From: Clostridiales bacterium
GTDB taxonomy: Bacteria; Bacillota; Clostridia; Peptostreptococcales; Anaerovoracaceae
NCBI GenBank assembly: GCA_022766365.1
Contig: JALENW010000012.1
Coordinates: 1 to 64,000 of the forward strand
Length of the DNA stretch: 64,000 nt
Reading direction: 5' to 3'
Both the position numbers and the translations under genes were made by a program. Shown one piece after another: positions 15,511-26,427 of the stretch; position 1 is the first letter of the stretch; the number at the start of each line of letters is the position of its first letter. The notes beneath the pieces were generated by a model that saw only the letters and a list, made by a program, of their open reading frames with translations, searched no databases and was not told the origin of the DNA.

Positions 15511-16236
15511 ATGAATAGAGAGATACCGAGAATAACGGGAACGCTCAGGGCAAAAAGCCTGCAGGTGCCTGAAGTGATTTGGTCTGCAAAGGGCATTGTT
15601 ATAATGGGGAGACGGATTAAGTCTGTAATATTCACCACAGATATTGCTACCATCAGGAATTGCAATGCGGATGCAGTTTTGGCAGTATATCCGTACACAC
15701 CTCAGCAGATCATCTCTCAAACTATCATACACGCTTCATCGATACCTGTTTTGGCAGGTGTAGGCGGGGGTACGACCCAGGGATTCAGGACAGCAGTAAT
15801 GGCCAAGGATGCGGAAGCACAGGGAGCGTATGGTGTTGTTGTCAATGCACCTATGAGCAATCAAAATGTAGCTTTGATAAATAAAGTTATAGATATTCCC
15901 ATCATCGTCACCGTTGTTAACGGTCTTGAGGACGTCGGTGCAAGACTCGATGCGGGGGCAACTATTCTGAATGTATCGGCGGGAGCTAAAACGCCGGAGA
16001 TAGTGGCTAAGATAAGGGAAGATTTTCCGAAGATTCCCATCATAGCGACAGGTGGTCCTACAGATGAGAGTATCAAGGAAACTATTGAAGCCGGTGCCAA
16101 TACTATAAGTTATACGCCACCATCAATTGCTGAGGTCTTCAGTGACCTTATGGATGTTTACAGGGAACAGGCTGAGAAGACGAAGGAGCCGGATGCCGGA
16201 GATGAGGAGCTTGGAAGGCTCATCGAACTGTTATAG
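15511..16236 (+). CDS. TIM-barrel protein of unknown function
   Basis: About 241 residues with the alternating beta-alpha pattern of a TIM barrel. VLAGVGGGTTQG and IIATGGPTDESI, followed by EAGANTISYTPP, look like the phosphate-binding loops of the last strands. It resembles clostridial proteins often labelled only hydrolase; catalytic residues are not assigned. AAGGAG stands 8 bp before ATG 15511; a GTG at 15502 is an alternative. It is followed by uvrB, with a weak hairpin between. No pathway can be inferred from neighbours. Confidence 0.7.
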   Translation: MNREIPRITGTLRAKSLQVPEVIWSAKGIVIMGRRIKSVIFTTDIATIRNCNADAVLAVYPYTPQQIISQTIIHASSIPVLAGVGGGTTQGFRTAVMAKDAEAQGAYGVVVNAPMSNQNVALINKVIDIPIIVTVVNGLEDVGARLDAGATILNVSAGAKTPEIVAKIREDFPKIPIIATGGPTDESIKETIEAGANTISYTPPSIAEVFSDLMDVYREQAEKTKEPDAGDEELGRLIELL

Positions 16237-16271
16237 ATTTAAAATTATATGATAGATTAAAAAGATAATTC

Positions 16272-16321
16272 AGGACCGTAACGCCGGGCACGTTGATGTT
16301 GCCTGACTTTGCGGTTCTTTG
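16272..16321 (+). terminator. Weak hairpin after the TIM-barrel gene
   Basis: AGGACCG (16272-16278) pairs with CGGTTCT (16312-16318) and an inner GGGCA/TGCCT stem extends it. The T-tract (TTCTTTG) is poor, so termination is probably partial. Confidence 0.35.
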
Positions 16322-16370
16322 AACGTATGGGGAAATATGAGTTGAAGACACACTGGTTTAAGGAGTGCAA

Positions 16371-18344
16371 ATGGATAGATTTAAACTTATTTCAGAGTAT
16401 ACACCTACGGGGGATCAGCCCCAAGCGATAGATAAGCTTGCATCAGGATTTTTAAGTGGGAAAAATTACGAAACTCTGCTCGGAGTTACCGGTTCAGGCA
16501 AAACTTTCACAATGGCGAATGTGATTGAAAAAATACAGAAGCCGACTCTTGTGATTTCCCACAACAAAACACTGGCCGCTCAGCTGCACGGTGAGTTTAA
16601 GGCATTTTTTCCTGAGAATGCAGTGGAGTATTTTGTCTCGTACTATGATTACTATCAGCCGGAAGCATATGTTCCGTCAACGGACACATATATCGAGAAA
16701 GACTCCGTAATCAACGAGGAAATAGAAAAGCTGAGGCACTCGGCAACGGCAGCTCTTGCAGAGAGGAGAGATGTCATAATCGTGGCATCGGTTTCTTGCA
16801 TATATGGTTTGGGGAGTCCATTTGATTACGAAAACCAAATGCTTTCTCTGAGACCGGATACAGTTAAATCAAGGCGAGATATTCTCATGAAGCTTGTGGA
16901 TATTCAGTATACGAGAAACGACATGGACTTTCAGCGAGGAACATTCAGAACGCGCGGAGACACGATAGATATATTCCCCGCAGGTTCAGATAAAGCTATA
17001 AGGGTTGAAATGTTCGGAGATGAGATTGAGGCCATCAAGGAGATGAATCCTTTGACCGGAGAAATCCTTGGCATCAGGAATCACGTTGCAATTTATCCCG
17101 CTTCTCATTATGTCACTTCCAAGGATAAAATGAACAAAGCTCTTGTTACCATTGAAGAAGAACTTGAGGATCGGATTAAATGGTTTAAGGACAGGGGAAA
17201 ACTCCTTGAAGCACAGAGAATAGAGCAGAGAACCAGATACGATATGGAAATGCTAAGAGAAGTTGGTATATGTAAGGGAATTGAAAATTATTCCAGACAT
17301 ATCAACAACCTGCCTCCGGGTACCCGACCATACACTCTGATAGACTACTTTCCCGAGGATTTTGTATTGATGATAGATGAATCACACGTAATGCTGCCAC
17401 AGCTAAGAGCTATGTATGCCGGAGATCGGAGCAGAAAGCAGTCACTTGTAGATTATGGATTCAGGCTTCCGTCTGCCCTTGACAACAGACCGTTGCAATT
17501 TAAGGAGTTTGAGGAACTTGCTAAGAAGATTCTTTTTGTCAGCGCAACTCCCGCAACATACGAGAAGGAAAAGTCCGGAGGAATTACAGCAGAGCAGGTC
17601 ATAAGACCGACAGGGCTTCTTGATCCCCCAATTGAAGTAAGACCTACAGAGGGTCAGGTGGACGATCTCATTGGGGAAATAAAGAAGAATAACAGCCTTG
17701 GAAACCGAACTTTCGTCACGACTCTAACAAAAAAAATGGCGGAGGATCTTACGGACTATCTCAAGGGGGTAGGGTTAAAAGTCAGGTATTTGCATTCTGA
17801 GGTAGACACTCTTGAGAGACTTGAAATAATCAGAGATTTAAGACTTGGTGAATTTGACGCTCTGGTGGGTATAAACCTGTTGCGTGAGGGACTTGATTTG
17901 CCTGAGGTCGGACTCGTAGCAATTTTAGATGCGGACAAAGAAGGATTCCTAAGAACGGAGACTTCGTTGATACAGACAATAGGACGTGCGGCAAGAAATG
18001 TTAACGGACGTGTTATAATGTACGGGAATTCCGTGAGTAAAGCTATGAAGACCGCCATAGATGAAACCAACAGAAGGCGTGGAATTCAAGATGAATACAA
18101 CAAGGCAAACGGTATAACGCCAAGGGGAATAGAAAAGGCTGTACGTAAGGTGATCGAGGCTACAAAGGCAGCGGAGGAGCCGTCTAAATACAAGGGGAAA
18201 AAACCGGATGAGCTCACAAAGAAGGAACTGATTGAATATGTGAAAGAGCTTGAGACGGAAATGCGTGCCGCAGCAGATGACTTGCAGTTTGAAAGGGCAG
18301 CTGTTTTGAGGGATCAGATATTAGAATACAGGGCAAAGCTTTAA
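16371..18344 (+). CDS. uvrB: Excinuclease ABC subunit B
   Basis: About 657 residues, normal for UvrB. Walker A GVTGSGKT is near residue 40, the damage-probing beta-hairpin is in [20 protein letters not shown], helicase motif II includes DESHVMLPQ, motif VI is QTIGRAARN, and the C-terminal UVR helix pair ([14 protein letters not shown]) binds UvrC. It is the helicase-like damage verifier of nucleotide excision repair. ATG 16371 has AAGGAG five bases upstream; a GTG two codons earlier is less likely. uvrA follows 85 bp downstream in the usual order. Confidence 0.98.
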   Translation: MDRFKLISEYTPTGDQPQAIDKLASGFLSGKNYETLLGVTGSGKTFTMANVIEKIQKPTLVISHNKTLAAQLHGEFKAFFPENAVEYFVSYYDYYQPEAYVPSTDTYIEKDSVINEEIEKLRHSATAALAERRDVIIVASVSCIYGLGSPFDYENQMLSLRPDTVKSRRDILMKLVDIQYTRNDMDFQRGTFRTRGDTIDIFPAGSDKAIRVEMFGDEIEAIKEMNPLTGEILGIRNHVAIYPASHYVTSKDKMNKALVTIEEELEDRIKWFKDRGKLLEAQRIEQRTRYDMEMLREVGICKGIENYSRHINNLPPGTRPYTLIDYFPEDFVLMIDESHVMLPQLRAMYAGDRSRKQSLVDYGFRLPSALDNRPLQFKEFEELAKKILFVSATPATYEKEKSGGITAEQVIRPTGLLDPPIEVRPTEGQVDDLIGEIKKNNSLGNRTFVTTLTKKMAEDLTDYLKGVGLKVRYLHSEVDTLERLEIIRDLRLGEFDALVGINLLREGLDLPEVGLVAILDADKEGFLRTETSLIQTIGRAARNVNGRVIMYGNSVSKAMKTAIDETNRRRGIQDEYNKANGITPRGIEKAVRKVIEATKAAEEPSKYKGKKPDELTKKELIEYVKELETEMRAAADDLQFERAAVLRDQILEYRAKL

Positions 18345-18429
18345 TTTAGTCCCGGCAGAAGAATTATATTGAATCAGAAAGAGTATACTAAAACGACAAA
18401 ATTTGTACTAAGAAATTGAAAGGAAGGTT

Positions 18430-21261
18430 ATGACAACGAAAGAGATTTTTATCAAAGGTGCAAGAGAGAATAACCTTAAAAATATAGATGTACGCATACC
18501 TAGGGACAAAATGGTGGTTTTGACCGGGGTTTCCGGCTCCGGCAAGACATCCCTTGCTTTCGATACGATTTATGCAGAGGGGCAGAGGCGTTATGTGGAG
18601 AGTTTATCTGCATATGCCAGGCAGTTTTTGGGACAGATGGGTAAACCTGATGTGGATTTCATAGAGGGGCTTTCACCTGCAATTTCCATTGACCAGAAAA
18701 CCACTAATAACAATCCCAGGTCAACTGTAGGGACGGTTACAGAGATTCATGATTATTTGAGGCTCCTTTATGCCAGGATAGGCATTCCCCATTGCCCGAT
18801 CTGCGGGAGGGAAATTTCCAGTCAATCTGTGGATCAAATTGTGGATCATATAATGGAGATGGGTGATGAGGCAAGAATCAAAATAATTGCTCCTGTCATT
18901 CAAGAACGTAAGGGTGCACATGTCAAGGTTATTGAAAGAATAAGGAAAGAAGGATTTAATCGTGTCATAGTTGACGGCGATGAATATCTTCTGGATCAGG
19001 ACGATATCAAGCTCGAAAAAAATTTCAAACACACGATAGAAATAGTGACAGACCGTATCGTGGTGAGAGAGGGACAGGAAAGCCGTATCTCAGAAGCTGT
19101 GGAAATATCTCTGGCTCACGGTAACGGCCTTGTTGTGGTGGAAGATGTTAAGAATAACGGGAAGAGAAAAATATTCTCATCAAAGTTTGCCTGCCCGATG
19201 CACGGAGTCAGTCTTGAGGATATGGAACCCAGATCATTTTCTTTCAACAGCCCGTTTGGAGCATGCCCGACTTGTAACGGTTTGGGATTCATTCAGTCGA
19301 TAATTCCCGAAAAACTCCTTGATTACAGTAAGTCGATTCCGGATGGTGCCTTGGGGAGAGTTTATGCGTCCATGGAATTTTCGGGGTTTTATCGTCAAGA
19401 GGTGGATGCCCTGGCAAATATGTATAAGGTTGATATTAATTTGCCTTTAGAGAAGCAGCCCGCAGGATTTATGAAGGCTCTCCTTTATGGGACAGGGAAC
19501 AAACATCTGAAGTATACATATGTGAGCAGGCGTTCCGGGCGACGATCCCAAATGGATCACCCATTCGAAGGGGTGGTTAATAATCTTGAGAGAAGATATG
19601 GAGAAACTGCTTCGGACTTTATGCAGGAGAGGATACAGCGATATATGACAAACAAGCCTTGTCCGGACTGCCATGGTGCCAGATTGAAGCCGGAGATCCT
19701 TGCTGTTACCGTTGGTGATAAGAACATTGCTCAGGTGAGTGATATGTCTGTTTCTGACGCATATCAATTTTTCCAAAATCTCACTCTTTCGGAAAAAGAA
19801 GCAACGATCGGACAGCAGATATTGAAAGAAATCAAGGAAAGACTACGTTTCCTTTTGGACGTGGGACTTTCTTATCTGACGCTCAGCAGAAGTGCCGGAA
19901 CACTTAGTGGCGGTGAATCGCAGAGAATCAGATTAGCTACACAAATCGGATCCGGACTCATGGGGGTTTTGTACATTTTGGATGAACCCAGCATTGGACT
20001 TCATCAAAAGGATAATGCTAAACTTCTCGCTACACTGAGAAAGCTTACAGATATGGGGAATACTTTGCTTGTGGTGGAGCATGACGAAGATACGATGTAT
20101 GCGGCGGATCAGATAATAGATATAGGCCCGGGTGCCGGTGTGAACGGTGGCAGGCTGATTGCCCAAGGGACGGTTGACGAACTCAAGAAGATCCCGGAAT
20201 CCATAACCGGTCAGTATCTCTCCGGTGCTAAGAAAATTTCTGTTCCTAAACACAGGCGGAAAGGTAACGGAGAAAAAATCACAATAAAGGGTGCGGCAGC
20301 CAACAATCTTAGGAATGTTGATGTGGATATACCCCTCGGGAAACTCGTGTGCGTTACAGGTGTGTCCGGATCAGGGAAATCCAGCCTTATAAACGAAGTA
20401 TTGTACAAGAGGGTTGCCCATGAGCTGAATCGTGCTTCTGATGAGGGCGGTGAAGTCAAGGCCATTAAGGGGTTAGAAAACATAGATAAGGTTATAGACA
20501 TTGACCAGTCACCAATCGGAAGAACACCAAGATCAAATCCTGCCACATATACGGGAATGTTTACCCCTATAAGGGAGCTTTTTGCTTCGCTCCCTGAGGC
20601 AAAATTTAGGGGTTATGAAAAGGGCAGATTCAGTTTTAATGTGAAGGGTGGAAGATGCGAAGCCTGTAAGGGTGACGGAATTATAAAGATTGAAATGAAT
20701 TTTCTGCCGGATGTCTATGTTCCATGTGAAGTGTGCAAAGGGAAAAGATTTAACAGGGAGACTCTTGAAATAAAGTATAAGGGAAAGAACATTTATCAAG
20801 TGTTGGATATGTCGGTTGCAGAGGCGTTGGATTTCTTTAAAAACATTCCAACTGTTATGAGACAGCTAGAGACATTAAATCAAGTGGGTCTTGATTATAT
20901 CCGTCTTGGACAACCTTCAACTCAGCTTTCAGGTGGAGAGGCTCAGCGCATTAAGTTGGCTTCTGAACTATCAAAGAGGCAGACGGGGAGGACTCTTTAT
21001 ATACTGGATGAGCCGACTACCGGACTTCATTTTGCCGATGTGCATAAACTGATTCACGTGCTGGAAACTCTTGTAGATGCAGGGAATACGGTTGTGGTAA
21101 TAGAGCATAATCTGGATATCATAAAGAGAGCCGATCATATTATTGATCTCGGGCCGGACGGAGGAACCGGTGGCGGCAGAGTAATAGCTGAGGGAACTCC
21201 GGAGGATATAGTTAAAGTTAAGGGATCGTATACAGGAGAATTCTTGAAGAAGATGCTCTGA
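18430..21261 (+). CDS. uvrA: Excinuclease ABC subunit A
   Basis: A 943-residue damage-sensing ATPase. Two ABC cassettes: Walker [15 protein letters not shown] near residue 35 and [14 protein letters not shown] near 650; signatures [10 protein letters not shown] and [10 protein letters not shown]; Walker B YILDEPS and YILDEPT. Zinc modules are [15 protein letters not shown] with CPDCHG, and the [17 protein letters not shown] pair. Length is standard. AAGGAAGG precedes ATG. It loads UvrB on damaged DNA. No SOS (LexA) box was recognised upstream of uvrB or uvrA. Confidence 0.98.
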   Translation: MTTKEIFIKGARENNLKNIDVRIPRDKMVVLTGVSGSGKTSLAFDTIYAEGQRRYVESLSAYARQFLGQMGKPDVDFIEGLSPAISIDQKTTNNNPRSTVGTVTEIHDYLRLLYARIGIPHCPICGREISSQSVDQIVDHIMEMGDEARIKIIAPVIQERKGAHVKVIERIRKEGFNRVIVDGDEYLLDQDDIKLEKNFKHTIEIVTDRIVVREGQESRISEAVEISLAHGNGLVVVEDVKNNGKRKIFSSKFACPMHGVSLEDMEPRSFSFNSPFGACPTCNGLGFIQSIIPEKLLDYSKSIPDGALGRVYASMEFSGFYRQEVDALANMYKVDINLPLEKQPAGFMKALLYGTGNKHLKYTYVSRRSGRRSQMDHPFEGVVNNLERRYGETASDFMQERIQRYMTNKPCPDCHGARLKPEILAVTVGDKNIAQVSDMSVSDAYQFFQNLTLSEKEATIGQQILKEIKERLRFLLDVGLSYLTLSRSAGTLSGGESQRIRLATQIGSGLMGVLYILDEPSIGLHQKDNAKLLATLRKLTDMGNTLLVVEHDEDTMYAADQIIDIGPGAGVNGGRLIAQGTVDELKKIPESITGQYLSGAKKISVPKHRRKGNGEKITIKGAAANNLRNVDVDIPLGKLVCVTGVSGSGKSSLINEVLYKRVAHELNRASDEGGEVKAIKGLENIDKVIDIDQSPIGRTPRSNPATYTGMFTPIRELFASLPEAKFRGYEKGRFSFNVKGGRCEACKGDGIIKIEMNFLPDVYVPCEVCKGKRFNRETLEIKYKGKNIYQVLDMSVAEALDFFKNIPTVMRQLETLNQVGLDYIRLGQPSTQLSGGEAQRIKLASELSKRQTGRTLYILDEPTTGLHFADVHKLIHVLETLVDAGNTVVVIEHNLDIIKRADHIIDLGPDGGTGGGRVIAEGTPEDIVKVKGSYTGEFLKKML

Positions 21262-21380
21262 TGGAGTATAATAAAATATGTTAAATTAATTCTTTAGAAG
21301 AATCGAAATTAATAGGGAGTGGGTTTAGAAACAAAAGAATCATTTGTGTTCAATGAAACCTACAGGAAAAGAGAGAAGAG

Positions 21381-22841
21381 ATGATTAACAAAGAGAACCT
21401 GACTATGGTCACTGATTTTTATGAAATCACTATGGCAAACGGGTATTTGGAAAACGGTATGGGAGATGAGATCGCATATTTTGATATGTTTTTCAGGAGG
21501 ATTCCTGATGGAGGAGGATATGCGATAATGGCCGGTGTAGAGCAGGTAGTTGATTACCTGAAGAACTTGAAGTTTGACGAGGAAGATATTGAGTTTCTCA
21601 GAGGGAAAAACTGTTTCAGTGAGAGATTTCTGGATTACCTTCGAAATTTTAAATTCAGCTGTGATGTTTGGTCTATTGAGGAGGGGACGCCGATCTTTCC
21701 GCACGAGCCTATTCTTACAGTCAGGGGTCCTGTAATTCAGGCACAGTTTGTGGAATCTATGATTTTGCTCATTATCAATCACCAGAGCCTTATTGCTACA
21801 AAAGCAAGCAGGATTGTCCGGTCGGCAGCAGGAAGACCGGTTATGGAATTCGGAACAAGACGTGCCCATGGGACTTCGGCAGCAATCTATGGTGCAAGAG
21901 CAACATACATTGCCGGGTGTTCGGCGACAGCTTGTGTAATGGCAGATAGGGATTATCATGTTCCTGCTACAGGAACCATGGCTCACAGCTGGGTACAGAT
22001 GTTTCCTAACGAATATGAAGCTTTTGCGGCTTATGCAAAGGTATATCCGGAAAACTGTGTTTTGCTTGTGGATACATACAACGTGCTTAAATCAGGTGTT
22101 CCGGCAGCTATAAGGGTGTTCAAAGAGTTAAAGCCGAAGAGCATGGGGATAAGAATAGACAGTGGAGATATTGCATACTTGACCAAAAAGGCCAGGAAGA
22201 TGCTTGATAATGCAGGTCTTAAAGAGTGCAAGATTGTGATTTCAAACAGTCTTGATGAATATATAATCAGAGATGTGCTTCTCGAAGGGGCGAAGATTGA
22301 TTCCTTCGGTGTCGGAGAGAGAATGATTACGGCGAAGTCTGAACCGGTATTCGGTGGGGTTTATAAGCTGGTTGCCCTTGAAGATGAAGATGGCAATATC
22401 ATTCCTAAGATTAAGGTCTCTGAGAATGTGGAGAAGATAACTAACCCCGGATTCAAAACGCTTTATCGTCTGTTTGACAAAGATAATAACAAGGCTTTGG
22501 CAGATGTTATCACTGTTGATGGGGAGGAAGTCCCTAAAGAAGTCGGAGAAGATGAGGGGTATGAGATTTTTGACCCTAACGCTATATGGAAGAGGAAGAC
22601 TCTTACAAATTTCTATTCTAAGAACATGAGGGTTCCGTTGTTCTTAAACGGGGAGTGTGTGTACGAGTGTCCGGATATTCAGGACGTGAGGAAGCGCTGT
22701 GAAGAGCAGATGAAGACCCTCTGGGATGAAACTTTACGTTTTGAGAACCCCCAGACATATTACGTGGATTTGTCTCAGAAGCTGTGGGCTATGAAGGAAG
22801 ATCTTCTTAATGAGGCCATGGAAGGCATGGTGAATAGATAA
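21381..22841 (+). CDS. pncB: Nicotinate phosphoribosyltransferase
   Basis: A 486-residue enzyme that makes nicotinate mononucleotide from nicotinate, PRPP and ATP for NAD salvage. The family core VMEFGTRRAHG, GIRIDSGD (PRPP-binding sheet) and FGVGERMITAKSEPVFGGVYKL are intact; the long C-terminal region is typical of Gram-positive PncB. ATG is preceded by AGAGAGAAGAG, a weak purine-rich site. Monocistronic, with a strong terminator. Confidence 0.95.
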   Translation: MINKENLTMVTDFYEITMANGYLENGMGDEIAYFDMFFRRIPDGGGYAIMAGVEQVVDYLKNLKFDEEDIEFLRGKNCFSERFLDYLRNFKFSCDVWSIEEGTPIFPHEPILTVRGPVIQAQFVESMILLIINHQSLIATKASRIVRSAAGRPVMEFGTRRAHGTSAAIYGARATYIAGCSATACVMADRDYHVPATGTMAHSWVQMFPNEYEAFAAYAKVYPENCVLLVDTYNVLKSGVPAAIRVFKELKPKSMGIRIDSGDIAYLTKKARKMLDNAGLKECKIVISNSLDEYIIRDVLLEGAKIDSFGVGERMITAKSEPVFGGVYKLVALEDEDGNIIPKIKVSENVEKITNPGFKTLYRLFDKDNNKALADVITVDGEEVPKEVGEDEGYEIFDPNAIWKRKTLTNFYSKNMRVPLFLNGECVYECPDIQDVRKRCEEQMKTLWDETLRFENPQTYYVDLSQKLWAMKEDLLNEAMEGMVNR

Positions 22842-22868
22842 CCGGGGCTATAGGATAAAAATGTATTG

Positions 22869-22912
22869 AAAAAGATATATCAATTGTGTTTTCAATTGAC
22901 ATATCTTTTTTT
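22869..22912 (+). terminator. Terminator after pncB
   Basis: An 18-bp stem with one mismatch: the arms share AAAAAGATAT and TCAATTG and their complements, closing on the loop TGTTTT, then seven Ts. Confidence 0.92.
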
Positions 22913-23291
22913 GTGGGCGAATTTTTAAATCAGGGTATCCCCAAAATATAAATCTGATGATTAACGTATAAGAATGTCAATGGTATACTCGTGTTAGAAT
23001 GAGTAGAATAAGGTGACAGAGTTATTTATCTGTTCCGGACTGAGATGAAAATTAATGAAATGTAAATACGGAACTCAATTACAATTATTAGTTAGGATAA
23101 CACTGATGAATTGAACAGTATCGCATATGGTATTTACTAATACCATAATATAAAATACTAAAGATACTACAAATGTTGAAAAAAGAATAATTAAATTCAA
23201 ATTATGAATAAAATGTGAATGATTACGAAGCTCATATTGAATAGCGACGGTTAGCAATTTGGTCTGGCACAGGCGTTGGAGACATCAATAT
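22913..23291. other. Intergenic stretch without recognisable gene
   Basis: About 380 AT-rich bases between the pncB terminator and a decayed gene. No open frame of protein-like composition, no RNA motif and no clear repeat were seen. It probably belongs to the same decaying region as 23292-23602. Confidence 0.5.
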
Positions 23292-23602
23292 ATGAAATTT
23301 GTTTTTCTGTTTATCATTCCCCTATCGATTACAGAGATAGATATTAGAAAGATGCTTATTGCAATCAGAAAAAACGAAGGATAGAAGATCCTCTATATAA
23401 GGGATTTCCGGCTCGTTTTATTGTAAGCATACCTATATTTATCGTCACCTTATACAATATAATTACAAAAACAGAAAATTACAAACTCTCAATTGGGGTT
23501 GTACTCATCTTTGGGATCATCGCCTTGGGATAGGGAGTGTATTACGGTAAGAAAAAGAATGGATACACGATCTTAGAATACAAAACCCCCGGTATTGATT
23601 AG
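23292..23602 (+). pseudogene. Decayed small membrane-protein gene
   Basis: Starting at ATG 23292 one frame reads about 28 residues and ends at TAG 23379; another frame, from about 23352 to 23602, continues with a hydrophobic, protein-like sequence (FIVSIPIFIVTLYNI, then LSIGVVLIFGIIALG) interrupted by one in-frame TAG at 23531, and ends GYYG-like KKKNGYTILEY before the final stop. Two membrane helices followed by a basic turn suggest a former integral membrane protein. One frameshift and one nonsense change are needed to restore it. Family not recognised. Confidence 0.45.
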
Positions 23603-23681
23603 CTTCAGTACCGAAGGCTTTATCTCTCTATCAGTTTAATCAGGCATTATGACAATTATGTGATTTACAGAATCTTTAATC

Positions 23682-24611
23682 CTATCTCTTGTTTGAAGCA
23701 TTTAGCACATTTCTGATTTTATGCTGAACCATCTTTTTGATTGCATCTCTTCCGGGCCCCAGATACTTACGAGGATCAAAAACGTCCGGCTGCTCAACAA
23801 GAACCCTTCTGATTTCAGCAGTCATAGCAAGTCTCAGGTCTGTATCTATGTTTACCTTACAAACTCCATGTTTGACGGCTTCTTTTATCATTTCTTCAGG
23901 GACACCTTGGGCACCCGGGATCTCCCCTCCGTACTTGTTACATCTGTCAACAAATTCCCTGAGAACTGTTGAAGCACCGTGAAGTACCAGCGGAGTATCA
24001 GGGATTAACTTATGGATTTCTTTGAGTCTCTCAAAATCAAGGTAGGGTTCCCCTTTGAATTTATAGGCACCGTGGCTGGTGCCAATAGCGATTGCCAATG
24101 AATCAACCCCGGTTCTCTCCACAAACTCAGCCGCCTCGTCAGGATCTGTAAAACTTGCAGAGCGAGCATCAACGTTGATATTATCTTCTATGCCGGCGAG
24201 TCTGCCAAGCTCAGCTTCTACAACAACTCCATGAGCATGAGCGTACTCTACAACTTCCTTTGTGAGGGCGATGTTTTCTTCGTACGGATGCTTGGATCCG
24301 TCAATCATTACAGAGGTGAAGCCATCATCTACACACTGTTTGCAGATCTCAAAGTCCTCACCGTGGTCAAGATGTAGGCAAACATCAACACCTGTATCTT
24401 CAATCGCAGCTTCCACCAAATGTCTTAAGTAAGGCGCCTTAGCGTATTTTCGTGCTCCGGCTGAAACCTGTAAAATAAGGGGAGCATTTTCTTCACCGGC
24501 TGCTTCAACGATGCCTTGAATGATTTCCATGTTGTTAACATTGAATGCTCCAATAGCGTAATCTGCTTCCAAAGCCTTGCGGAACATTTCCTTACTTGTA
24601 ATTAATGCCAT
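23682..24611 (-). CDS. fba: Class II fructose-1,6-bisphosphate aldolase
   Basis: A 309-residue zinc-dependent glycolytic aldolase. HLDHGEDFEIC (residues 80-90) provides the catalytic Asp and first zinc His, AIGTSHGAYK and LVLHGAST provide the other two zinc histidines, and VNIDTDLRLA is the phosphate-binding end strand. GAFNVNNMEI is the standard N-terminus. AAGGAGG precedes ATG. Transcribed alone; its downstream region abuts the decayed gene. A tagatose-bisphosphate specificity is possible but less likely. Confidence 0.95.
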   Translation of the reverse strand: MALITSKEMFRKALEADYAIGAFNVNNMEIIQGIVEAAGEENAPLILQVSAGARKYAKAPYLRHLVEAAIEDTGVDVCLHLDHGEDFEICKQCVDDGFTSVMIDGSKHPYEENIALTKEVVEYAHAHGVVVEAELGRLAGIEDNINVDARSASFTDPDEAAEFVERTGVDSLAIAIGTSHGAYKFKGEPYLDFERLKEIHKLIPDTPLVLHGASTVLREFVDRCNKYGGEIPGAQGVPEEMIKEAVKHGVCKVNIDTDLRLAMTAEIRRVLVEQPDVFDPRKYLGPGRDAIKKMVQHKIRNVLNASNKR

Positions 24612-24738
24612 CTCTTCCTCCTTGTCTCCTCATAGCATATAAATAATAAATTTAACACCGAATCTCAGTGAATGCCTCGATTAGACCGGAATAGTCTATC
24701 TGGCAATTTAAAAACTGACACAGTAAAGAGAAACGGTA

Positions 24739-25296
24739 TTACAGCGCACAAACAATCCTGGCTACATCATTCTTGCCGGAGCCTGCAGGTATGCTAAACG
24801 TTCCGGCCTTAATAGAACCTGAGTCAATTCCTAACGACTGGCAGGTGGACACAAAATCATCGTAAGAATCAAAATAGCCTGCATTGACTAGGCTATTAAC
24901 GGCATCAGTTGCTGAACCCGACTGTACGATAACAGTTGTAGCCCGTCCGGTCACACCTCCATCGTATATTGCCGATGAACTTTCACTGCTCTTACTGTCA
25001 TCTTTTGAATCGGTTTTACCAGAGCTATTCTTGTCATCGCCTGATTTGTCGGATTCTTTTTCCCCATCCTTATCAGTGCTCGGTGTCTTTTCCTTAGCCT
25101 TTGAAGCATTATTATTGTTCCGAGTTTTATCAGAATTATCCCTTGCGGTCTGAACGTCACCACTCTTTACGAGAGTTGAAGGATAGTCGGCAATCGCTTC
25201 AAAACGCCAGAAAATCAACAGCCCGGCGATAATAAGAATAAACAACGCAACTAATATGTCACTTTTGTCATATATAAATTCTCTTAAATGTCTCAT
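24739..25296 (-). CDS. Membrane-anchored protein with MltG-type LysM-like domain
   Basis: 185 residues. A membrane helix at about 14-32 is followed by a highly charged low-complexity linker (Lys/Asp/Ser, residues 45-110) and a C-terminal 70-residue domain. That domain (IVQSGSATDAVNSLVNAGYF ending AGTFSIPAGS) matches the LysM-like part of MltG/YceG endolytic transglycosylases, but the catalytic domain is absent. It could bind nascent peptidoglycan or be a regulatory stub. GGGGGG precedes ATG. Confidence 0.65.
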   Translation of the reverse strand: MRHLREFIYDKSDILVALFILIIAGLLIFWRFEAIADYPSTLVKSGDVQTARDNSDKTRNNNNASKAKEKTPSTDKDGEKESDKSGDDKNSSGKTDSKDDSKSSESSSAIYDGGVTGRATTVIVQSGSATDAVNSLVNAGYFDSYDDFVSTCQSLGIDSGSIKAGTFSIPAGSGKNDVARIVCAL

Positions 25297-25385
25297 ATAC
25301 CCCCCTATGATATCCCAACTTATAATATAAATTTAACACAAAACAGAAAAAATCTCAATATAAACAGCATTTTATACCATTTGAA

Positions 25386-25415
25386 TTTCCATTTTATCTT
25401 TACATAGTGTATAAT
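25386..25415 (+). promoter_or_regulatory. Promoter immediately before the rluA-family gene
   Basis: TTTCCA (25386-25391), 18-bp spacer and a perfect TATAAT (25410-25415). The GTG start codon begins 8 bp after the -10 box, so transcription should start at or beside the first codon. Confidence 0.6.
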
Positions 25416-25422
25416 GTAAAGC

Positions 25423-26427
25423 GTGTTAAGTATAGATATTAAAACTGATGATGCAGGTCAACGACTGGATCGTTTCCTGCGAAAATACCTGCCTGAAGCG
25501 TCCCTTGGCAGCATCTATAAGATGATAAGAAAGGACGTTAAAGTTAACGGCAAAAGGGCAAAAATTGATTTATTTCTTAATGAGGGAGATGTAATCACCC
25601 TCTATTTAAGCGATGATAGAATCAAATCCCTATCAAAAAAAAAGTTACAGGGAAATGCGGGTAAGGCAGGACGGGAATTTTTAATAGTACATGAAGATGA
25701 AAATGTTATTTTGGTGAATAAGCCGAAGGGACTTTTAACTCATGGTGATTTTAGAGAAAAGAAGAAGCATCTGACCAATCAGGTTATCGACTATCTCATA
25801 GAAACAGGTAGCTATGTGCCGAGAGTATCCAAGACTTTTACGCCGGCGCCCGCTAACCGGCTTGACAGAAATACATCCGGCCTGGTTGTTTTCGGGAAGA
25901 ATGCGGAGGCAATGCGTACCCTGACGGAAATTTTCAGGAACCGGCAGATAGATAAGAAATATCTGGCTATATGTCACGGATTTCTGTACGAAGAGTTGGA
26001 AATCAAGGGGTATATGAGGAAAACGGAGTCATCAGGCATTATCAAGGCATATATTGATAAAAAGCCTGATTCAGACGGCAAACCGATTCACACTGTGGTA
26101 TATCCTATAGCGACCGGTGAATATGACGGTGAGAGGTACTCATTGGTGGAAGTGGAGCTCAAGACGGGGAGAACTCATCAGATAAGAGCACATCTGTCAT
26201 CTATAGGGCATTCATTACTTGGAGATGAAAAGTATGGAGGGAAAGCAGTACCTGATTTAAAAATCAGGAATCAAATGCTCTGTGCATATAAGCTTAAATT
26301 CAAAGATATCAGAGACGACAGCAGTCTCGCTGATCTGAGAGGTAGGGAGTTCAAAGCAGCACCTGATAAGGTTATGGACAGGGCTATGAAAAAGATATTC
26401 AAAGGGGATATTTTTAATGGAAAATGA
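25423..26427 (+). CDS. RluA-family 23S rRNA pseudouridine synthase
   Basis: A 334-residue RNA-modifying enzyme. An S4 domain occupies residues 1-60 (DAGQRLDRFLRKYLPEAS), and the catalytic motif NRLDRNTSGLV gives the active-site Asp. LKTGRTHQIRAHLSSIGHSL closes the fold. It is RluC/RluD-like, converting specific uridines in large-subunit rRNA; the exact site is not deducible. The GTG start fits the family N-terminus, has no ribosome binding site and lies 8 bp after TATAAT, so a leaderless mRNA is predicted. Its end overlaps the first signal peptidase gene. Confidence 0.9.
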   Translation: MLSIDIKTDDAGQRLDRFLRKYLPEASLGSIYKMIRKDVKVNGKRAKIDLFLNEGDVITLYLSDDRIKSLSKKKLQGNAGKAGREFLIVHEDENVILVNKPKGLLTHGDFREKKKHLTNQVIDYLIETGSYVPRVSKTFTPAPANRLDRNTSGLVVFGKNAEAMRTLTEIFRNRQIDKKYLAICHGFLYEELEIKGYMRKTESSGIIKAYIDKKPDSDGKPIHTVVYPIATGEYDGERYSLVEVELKTGRTHQIRAHLSSIGHSLLGDEKYGGKAVPDLKIRNQMLCAYKLKFKDIRDDSSLADLRGREFKAAPDKVMDRAMKKIFKGDIFNGK

